Of a DNA stretch of 10,491 nt, positions 5,636-10,491 are shown piece by piece. The DNA comes from Enterobacteriaceae bacterium UBA3516 (GTDB lineage: Bacteria > Pseudomonadota > Gammaproteobacteria > Enterobacterales > Enterobacteriaceae): contig DFPL01000311.1 of NCBI GenBank assembly GCA_002377245.1, positions 1 through 10,491 of the forward strand, read 5' to 3'. The translations under genes were made by a program, and so were the position numbers. Within the stretch, counting starts at the first letter, position 1, and every line of letters starts with the position of its first letter. The notes under the pieces are model-generated. The model had not been told where the DNA came from and did no database searches. It saw only the letters and a program-made list of their open reading frames with translations.

Positions 5636-6610
5636 ATGAATATCAAAGAAATTATTGCAAAACTGGCGGCCAATGTTAAAGACAATGGCGGGATTCGCCA
5701 GGTGTTTCTGGTGGCATGTGGCGGTTCGCTGGTGGATATGTATCCGGCAAAATACTTCTTCGACAGCGAAGCCACCACGCTGCATGTGGGCATGTACACC
5801 GCGAATGAATTTGTTTATGCCACCCCGAAAACCCTCAGTGAAAACTCACTGGTCATTGTCTGTTCGCACGGCGGCAATACGCCGGAATCGGTCGCGGCGG
5901 CAAAACTGGCGCGTGCGCATCAGGCGCAAACCGTGACCCTGACCCACAACGAACAGGCGAAGCTTATTCAGCACGCCAGCCATAACATTCTGTATGCCTG
6001 GGGCAACGATACCAATGTCGTTGATAACCCGATGGCGATTATCCTCAGCCTGTGCGTCGAGGTACTCAATCAGGTGGAAGGGTATGCGGCTTATGCGGAT
6101 TTTCAGCAGGGCATGGAACAAATCAACGGCGTTATTGCAAAAGCGCGTCAACAGGTGGCTGACCGCTGCCAGCGCTTTGCCCGTCGTTATCAGGACGAAA
6201 AATTGTTTTATATCCTTTCCAGCGGTGCGTCTTATGGCCATGCTTACGGCTTCGCCATTTGTTCGTTAATGGAGATGCAGTGGCTGCACGCCGCGCCCAT
6301 TCACTCCGGCGAATATTTCCACGGGCCGTTTGAAGTGACCGATAAAGAGACGCCGTTTATCTTACTGATGAACGAAGGTCGCACCCGCGTGATGGATGAG
6401 CGGGCTAACGCTTTCCTTTCCACCTACGCAGAAAAAGTGGAAGTGGTTGATGCAAAAGAGCTGGGTATTGGCGTACTTCCTGCCCGCGTCGTGGAGTTCT
6501 TTAACCCGGTGCTGTTCTACAGCATTATGTGTGAATATCGTTCGGCGCTGGCGGATATTCGTCAACACCCGCTGGAAACACGTCGCTATATGGGACAGGT
6601 CGCGTATTAA
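5636..6610 (+). CDS. FraB/FrlB-type sugar-amine 6-phosphate deglycase (SIS domains)
   Basis: A 324-residue cytosolic protein with two SIS domains. Enzymes of this group split a phosphorylated Amadori compound into glucose 6-phosphate and a free amino acid. It resembles Salmonella FraB (fructose-asparagine 6-phosphate deglycase) more than E. coli FrlB: FLVACGGSLVDMYPAKYF (24-42), SHGGNTPE (77-84), LMEMQWLHAAPIHSGEYFHG (211-230) and the end RQHPLETRRYM all have close FraB counterparts as I recall them. FraB's proposed catalytic pair, Glu214 and His230, falls on Glu213 and His229 here with the same spacing, so the enzyme is probably active. ATG 5636 is chosen; GGAG at 5620-5623 is rather far, and an in-frame GTG at 5618 has no site. 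It leads the operon; the kinase starts ten bases after its stop. Which amino acid is released is unknown. Confidence 0.88.
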   Translation: MNIKEIIAKLAANVKDNGGIRQVFLVACGGSLVDMYPAKYFFDSEATTLHVGMYTANEFVYATPKTLSENSLVIVCSHGGNTPESVAAAKLARAHQAQTVTLTHNEQAKLIQHASHNILYAWGNDTNVVDNPMAIILSLCVEVLNQVEGYAAYADFQQGMEQINGVIAKARQQVADRCQRFARRYQDEKLFYILSSGASYGHAYGFAICSLMEMQWLHAAPIHSGEYFHGPFEVTDKETPFILLMNEGRTRVMDERANAFLSTYAEKVEVVDAKELGIGVLPARVVEFFNPVLFYSIMCEYRSALADIRQHPLETRRYMGQVAY

Positions 6611-6620
6611 GGAGAGCATG

Positions 6621-7451
6621 ATGAAAGTCATAGGCGTTGGCGATAATGTCGTCGATCAGTATGCCCATATTCGTACGATGTACCCAGGCGGCAATGCGCT
6701 TAATTTTGCAGCTTATGCCTCTATGCTGGGCTATGAAGCGGCGTATCTGGGCATTTTTGGCAATGACAGCGCGGCAAAACATGTTATTTCCGTACTGGAC
6801 GAACTGGGTGTCAAACATCCGCACTGTTTATATGTCTCCGGAGAGAATGGTTGTGCGCAGCTTAAGATAGAGAATGGCGAGCGAATATTTCTCGGATCAA
6901 ATGCCGGAGGTATTCGTAAAACAACTTCAATGGATTTTATTTTCCATCATACGGACTATCTGCGGGAATATTCTCTCATTCACAGCGGTTGTTATAGCTA
7001 TATGGAAGAACAGCTTCCGGCATTACAGCAACTGGGTGTGCCCGTCTCGTATGACTTCTCGGATGATTTTGTGCTCGAAGAGGCGTTGCCGCTTTGCCAG
7101 TATGTCGACTTTGCCTTTTTCTCCTGCGCTGATTACAGCCTTGAGCAGACGCGAGGCATTATTCAGCAGGCGCACAATAGCGGCAGTCGGATTGTCTGTG
7201 CCACGCGTGGCAGCGAAGGGGCAATTCTGTTTGATGGCAAGCAGTGGTATCAACAGGCCCCGGAATATGTCACGCCTGTGGATACGATGGGGGCAGGCGA
7301 CGCGTTTATTACCGCCTTCCTGTGCCATTATCTTGCACAGACAAATACCCCGGATGAAGAAGCGATTCCTGCAAGCCTTAAGCAAGCCGCATTATTTTCG
7401 GCGAAAATCTGCCTCAAAGAGGGGGCTTTCGGCTACGGTGTTCGCTATTAA
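6621..7451 (+). CDS. PfkB-family sugar kinase (FrlD/FraD-like)
   Basis: A 276-residue ribokinase-fold kinase, close in length to E. coli FrlD (261), which phosphorylates fructoselysine on C6. The N-terminal GVGDNVVDQY (5-14) and PGGNALNFAAY (22-32) match FrlD's substrate-side pattern (IGDNCVDIY, SGGNAVNVAVY). The C-terminal DTMGAGDAF (221-229) holds the anion hole and catalytic base Asp227. AGGAG at 6610-6614 lies six bases before ATG 6621; the adjacent ATG at 6618 would be only three bases away and is less likely. It follows the deglycase gene by ten bases, so the two should be cotranslated and act in sequence: this kinase makes the 6-phosphate that the deglycase cleaves. It is more AT-rich in its middle (about 6840-7000) than its neighbours. 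The sugar-amine substrate cannot be told from sequence. Confidence 0.88.
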   Translation: MKVIGVGDNVVDQYAHIRTMYPGGNALNFAAYASMLGYEAAYLGIFGNDSAAKHVISVLDELGVKHPHCLYVSGENGCAQLKIENGERIFLGSNAGGIRKTTSMDFIFHHTDYLREYSLIHSGCYSYMEEQLPALQQLGVPVSYDFSDDFVLEEALPLCQYVDFAFFSCADYSLEQTRGIIQQAHNSGSRIVCATRGSEGAILFDGKQWYQQAPEYVTPVDTMGAGDAFITAFLCHYLAQTNTPDEEAIPASLKQAALFSAKICLKEGAFGYGVRY

Positions 7452-7493
7452 ATAACGCTATCTAAATAGGTTTTTATTTCGCTCATTTTATGA

Positions 7494-7525
7494 GGGGAAG
7501 GGGCGCGGTTTTGCGCTTTTTCCCC
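7494..7525 (+). other. Hairpin between the kinase and amidohydrolase genes
   Basis: A 13-base arm (7494-7506, GGGGAAGGGGCGC) pairs with GCGCTTTTTCCCC (7513-7525) across a GGTTTT loop, using three G-U pairs as RNA. It ends 15 bases before the amidohydrolase start and just before its ribosome site. No T tract follows, so it is more likely an mRNA stability or processing hairpin than a terminator. Confidence 0.5.
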
Positions 7526-7540
7526 AATAAGGAAAGAGTT

Positions 7541-9109
7541 ATGCCTGAATATCATACTGCCGATCTTATTCTGCGGTCGGATAATATATTTACTGCCGAC
7601 AGCGATGAATTATTTTCTGGATATATTGTTATAAGCCACGGCGTTATTTCAGCGATACTTGCAAACGATGAAGATATTCGCCCGTGGCGCGGCCCCACTA
7701 CCCATTTTCGCGATCTTGGCGAGCGGCTAATTTGTCCTGGTTTTTGTGATAATCACACCTTTTTCACGGGGTATATGAGCATGCATCGCGGCGTAGATCT
7801 TAGCGCCACGAACACTAGCGCGGCGGCACTATCGCTGCTCAAAAAAGCGGAGCAGGGTCTGCCTGCCGGAAAAAGCCTGTACGCGTGGGGCTGGTCTGCG
7901 GCGCAGTGGGGAGCGGTGCCTGACAGTGCAGAACTTGACGACGCTTTTCCCCATCGCCCGGTGGTCGCGATTAATAGTGACAAGAGCTATTGCTGGATGA
8001 ATCAGGCAGCGATCGCTCGCTACAGGTTCACGCCTGACGACTGTAGCGCGGAGGCACGTGCGCACCTGCTTACAGAAATGCTTAACGACGTGGGGCAGGT
8101 AAAAGAAGAGTTGCGCGCCTTTATGGCGATGCTGGCGACGCGCGGTATAACGGCAATTAAAGATGTCTGTTTTGATGATGCCCCCGCGCTGCTGGACGCC
8201 TGGGCCGGGCTTGAGGCGAATGATGAACTGTCTCTGCGCGTCAGCCTGGTCAGTGAGCCAGTGGCCAGCGCCGCTAATTTTACTTTTGCCCGCCAGGCGC
8301 GTGACCGTTTTCACTCTTACCGGCTGCGTTTTCATGGCTTTAAATTTATGGTGGATGGCGTGATCGCCGATTACACCGGCGATATGTTGCAGCCTTATAC
8401 CGACCGGCCGCACACGCATAACGAAAAACCGGTGGATTACGCGGTATTGCGCCAACAGGTGCTGGAAGCCGACCGGCTTGGGCTTAATTGCTGCCTGAAC
8501 GCCGAAGGGGATGCCGCCATACGTCATTGCATCGATATTTTCGCTGAATGTCACCGCGCCAATCCTCCCCGAGTGCGCCATCACGCCTTAAGCGATCTCG
8601 AGTGCCCGCATCCGGACGATATCCCACGTCTTGCCGCACTGGACCTTTCTGCTGAGGTCTACGCGCAGATACTGCTGCTTAATCAGAGCGCGTCTGACGC
8701 CTATATGCGTGAGCGAGGAGGCGAAGCCAGGGAGAGGCAGTTCTTTAACTATGCCGCGCTGTTCAATGCCGGGGTTCTGGTGACCATCGGCACCGATTTG
8801 CCGCTGTTTATCCCCAGTATTCCCGATGCGATCTATGCGGCCTGCTGTCGCCATTTTGCGGATGGTTCGCCACCAGAAGGGTGGTATCGCGAACACGGAA
8901 TGACGCGAACACAGCTTCTGAAAGCCTGGACCATCAACGCCGCCGTTCAGCATGGCATGGGGGCACAGACCGGAAGTCTGGCCGTGGGCAAGCGCGCGGA
9001 TATTGCCGTGTTCGACCGCAACCTGCTCACCTGTGCCGATGATGAAGTGCGTAACGCGCGAGTGGTGCTGACCCTGATGGATGGCCGTACAACACACGAT
9101 GTTTTATAG
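7541..9109 (+). CDS. Amidohydrolase_3 (YtcJ-like) family protein with degenerate metal site
   Basis: A 522-residue cytosolic protein of the amidohydrolase superfamily, without a signal peptide. ATG 7541 follows AAGGAAAGAG (7529-7538); the upstream in-frame start at 7490 reads through the hairpin and is rejected. Family marks are the N-terminal composite beta region (ADLILRSDNIFTAD), the CPGFCDNHTFF entry (65-75), KFMVDGVIADYTG (from Lys268), NAEGDAAIR (from Asn320), HPDDIPRL, GTDLPL (Asp419) and the closing GSLAVGKRADIAVFDRN. Typical members bind metals with HxH, Lys, His, His and Asp; here HxH is H72-T-F74, the next His is Asn320, the third is Asp352, and only Lys268 and Asp419 are kept. It may thus bind one metal or work otherwise. 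In this operon it may hydrolyse an amide, lactam or ester in the sugar-amine substrate, the place taken by asparaginase FraE in the fra locus. Confidence 0.82.
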   Translation: MPEYHTADLILRSDNIFTADSDELFSGYIVISHGVISAILANDEDIRPWRGPTTHFRDLGERLICPGFCDNHTFFTGYMSMHRGVDLSATNTSAAALSLLKKAEQGLPAGKSLYAWGWSAAQWGAVPDSAELDDAFPHRPVVAINSDKSYCWMNQAAIARYRFTPDDCSAEARAHLLTEMLNDVGQVKEELRAFMAMLATRGITAIKDVCFDDAPALLDAWAGLEANDELSLRVSLVSEPVASAANFTFARQARDRFHSYRLRFHGFKFMVDGVIADYTGDMLQPYTDRPHTHNEKPVDYAVLRQQVLEADRLGLNCCLNAEGDAAIRHCIDIFAECHRANPPRVRHHALSDLECPHPDDIPRLAALDLSAEVYAQILLLNQSASDAYMRERGGEARERQFFNYAALFNAGVLVTIGTDLPLFIPSIPDAIYAACCRHFADGSPPEGWYREHGMTRTQLLKAWTINAAVQHGMGAQTGSLAVGKRADIAVFDRNLLTCADDEVRNARVVLTLMDGRTTHDVL

Positions 9110-9177
9110 ACGCCCGCCTTCACGCGCACAGACGACGTGATGACAGGCGATAAAGCGAATTCTTACCGAGGCAGATT

Positions 9178-10491
9178 ATGCGTATTCCAACAATAAAATG
9201 GGCCGTACCCCACTGCTACGCTCTGATCTTTTTTATCATTGTTGTGGTTGCCGTTTTAACGTGGTGCATCCCCAGCGGCAGCTTTGACTATCACGCGGTC
9301 ACTTTACCGGGTGGCGAGACCAAAAGCCTGGTGGTGCCCGGCTCTTATCATGTACTTGAAAAAGTCACCACTGATGGTGACTTACGGCAGGGACTTTCGG
9401 CCATTCTTGCCGCTCCCTTAGAAGGCATCATTAAAGCAGCCGATGTGATCGCCTTTGTGCTGATAGTCGGTGGCGCGTTTGGCATCATTATGCGGACCGG
9501 CGCCATTGAGCGCGGCCTGCTTGCGCTGGCGCGGCGGCTGGCAGGCAAAGGGATTCTGGTGATTCCGCTGTCTATGACGCTGTTCAGCCTGGGCGGTGCG
9601 ACTTTCGGCATGAGCGAAGAGGTCATTCCGCTCTATGCCATCTTCATTTCACTGATGTTCGCACTGGGCTATGACTCCCTCACCGCCATTTTGATCTTGT
9701 TTCTGGGGACGCAGATTGGCTACGTCGGCGCGATGACCAACCCCTTTTCCGTGCTTATCGCCCAGGGCGTTGCCGGTATTCAGGGCAACCCACAGCTCTG
9801 GCTGCGCGCCATTGCCTGGGTGGTTTTTACCGCGATGTCGATTATCTTCACCATGTGGTACGCCCATCGCGTGAAGCGTGATCCGAGCAAATCACCGTCG
9901 TATGAAAGCGACTCCCAGAACCGCACGCTGTTTATGGGAGAGCAGACAGGAACGGTACACTTCTCGCTGAGTGACCGGTTGATCATCATCGCCTTTGTAC
10001 TCGCGCTGGCGGTTATCTCCTGGGGGCTCATCACCCGTGGCTGGTATATGGTGGAGATTGGTACCGTCTTTTTAGCGCTGGGGCTGTTTGCCGGTATCGT
10101 CAGCAGAATGTCTGTGAGCGATGTGGCGGAAAGCTTTGTCGATGGCTGCAAAGAGTTTGTCTATGCCGCGGTCGTTATCGGCCTGGCGCGCGGCATTCTG
10201 GTGGTGGCGGAAAACGGCAAAATCATCGACACCCTGCTCTATGGCCTGTCGGAAATGCTGGATGGTTTGCCGCAGTATGCTTTTACGACGCTGATGCTGC
10301 TGAGCCATAACATCATCACCTTCTTCGTGCCGTCCTCTTCGGGGGAAGCGGCGTTAACCATGCCGGTGCTCGCACCGCTGGGCGATCTGGTTAATATCAA
10401 TAAAGAGGCGATGGTGATGGCCTATCAATTTGGTAACGGGCTGACCAATCTTATTTCGCCCACCGGCGGTGTGCTGCTGGCCGGGTTGTCG
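9178..10491 (+). CDS. YfcC-family permease (DcuC/ArcD-like), 3' end outside window
   Basis: Polytopic inner-membrane transporter of the YfcC family (DcuC/C4-dicarboxylate anaerobic carrier superfamily, with arginine-ornithine antiporter relatives). ATG 9178 has GAGG six bases upstream; 438 codons are present and the frame is open at the window edge, against about 500 in YfcC. Marks shared with E. coli YfcC as I recall it are LIVGGAFGIIMRTGAIERG, FSLGGATFGMSEEVIPL, TQIGY..AMTNPFSVLIAQGVAG, FFVPSSSGEAALTMPVLAPLGDLV and the AYQFGNGLTNLISPTGG region near the cut. Hydrophobic helices alternate with a hydrophilic loop at about residues 228-262. It follows the amidohydrolase by 68 bases without a terminator, so it is probably in the same operon and imports its substrate; Salmonella FraA, the fructose-asparagine transporter, is of the related Dcu type. 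The true substrate is not shown. Confidence 0.88.
   Translation, partial: MRIPTIKWAVPHCYALIFFIIVVVAVLTWCIPSGSFDYHAVTLPGGETKSLVVPGSYHVLEKVTTDGDLRQGLSAILAAPLEGIIKAADVIAFVLIVGGAFGIIMRTGAIERGLLALARRLAGKGILVIPLSMTLFSLGGATFGMSEEVIPLYAIFISLMFALGYDSLTAILILFLGTQIGYVGAMTNPFSVLIAQGVAGIQGNPQLWLRAIAWVVFTAMSIIFTMWYAHRVKRDPSKSPSYESDSQNRTLFMGEQTGTVHFSLSDRLIIIAFVLALAVISWGLITRGWYMVEIGTVFLALGLFAGIVSRMSVSDVAESFVDGCKEFVYAAVVIGLARGILVVAENGKIIDTLLYGLSEMLDGLPQYAFTTLMLLSHNIITFFVPSSSGEAALTMPVLAPLGDLVNINKEAMVMAYQFGNGLTNLISPTGGVLLAGLS

Noticed and set aside
6396..6620. Upstream in-frame extension of the kinase gene
   Set aside because: It runs inside the deglycase gene in another frame and adds residues foreign to PfkB kinases; the AGGAG-led ATG at 6621 gives a family-length protein.
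7452..7540. Terminator splitting the sugar-amine operon after the kinase
   Set aside because: The hairpin at 7494-7525 has no T tract after its 3' arm; the T residues are within the stem itself, so full termination is unlikely.
7829..8584. Minus-strand open frame of 251 codons within the amidohydrolase gene
   Set aside because: Antisense to a well-supported gene with family motifs along its whole length; the product has no recognisable domain.
1..10491. CRISPR array, tRNA, rRNA or toxin-antitoxin locus
   Set aside because: No regularly spaced repeats, no cloverleaf with conserved T-arm, no rRNA-like sequence and no recognisable toxin-antitoxin pair were seen; tabA only carries a historical name link to such systems.

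Overview
The window looks like chromosomal DNA from a member of the Enterobacteriaceae close to Enterobacter, Citrobacter or Klebsiella. MgtA, RidA, PyrI, PyrB and TabA are near-identical, by recall, to their Escherichia coli and Salmonella versions, and mgtA - ridA - pyrI - pyrB - pyrL - tabA keeps the E. coli gene order, minus yjgH and bdcA/bdcR. I cannot name the species from sequence alone.

Layout. (1) 1-877: the 3' end of mgtA (Mg2+ P-type ATPase) and its terminator. (2) 878-2365: an AT-rich accessory insert. It holds two tandem small genes for single-pass envelope proteins of unknown function on the plus strand, converging with a minus-strand gene that joins a transposase-type helix-turn-helix to three membrane segments. 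(3) 2419-4554, minus strand: ridA with its own promoter and terminator, and the pyrL-pyrB-pyrI aspartate transcarbamoylase operon with promoter, UTP-sensitive start site, leader peptide and attenuator. (4) 4778-5230, plus strand: tabA. (5) 5231-5635: a 405-base stretch with no convincing gene, holding C-rich repeat remnants, a perfect inverted repeat and, at its right end, a strong palindromic operator. (6) 5636-10491, plus strand: a four-gene operon running off the window: a FraB-type sugar-phosphate deglycase, a FrlD/FraD-type PfkB sugar kinase, an Amidohydrolase_3 family protein and a YfcC-family permease.

The main biology is in part 6. Deglycase, kinase and DcuC/YfcC-like permease together recall the Salmonella fra locus (fraB deglycase, fraD kinase, fraA transporter, fraE asparaginase), which takes up fructose-asparagine, phosphorylates it and splits it to glucose 6-phosphate and an amino acid. 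Here an amidohydrolase stands where fra has an asparaginase. I infer uptake and breakdown of an Amadori-type or opine-like sugar-amino acid conjugate, with the amidohydrolase handling an amide, lactam, lactone or acyl group. The exact substrate cannot be read from the sequence. No regulator gene lies in the window, but the palindrome before the operon suggests one, most likely GntR-type, outside it.

The pyr section is textbook-like: low UTP favours escape from the start site and close coupling of ribosome and polymerase on pyrL, letting transcription pass the attenuator into pyrBI. Its unusual point is a pyrL reading frame that runs through the attenuator and overlaps the pyrB start codon.
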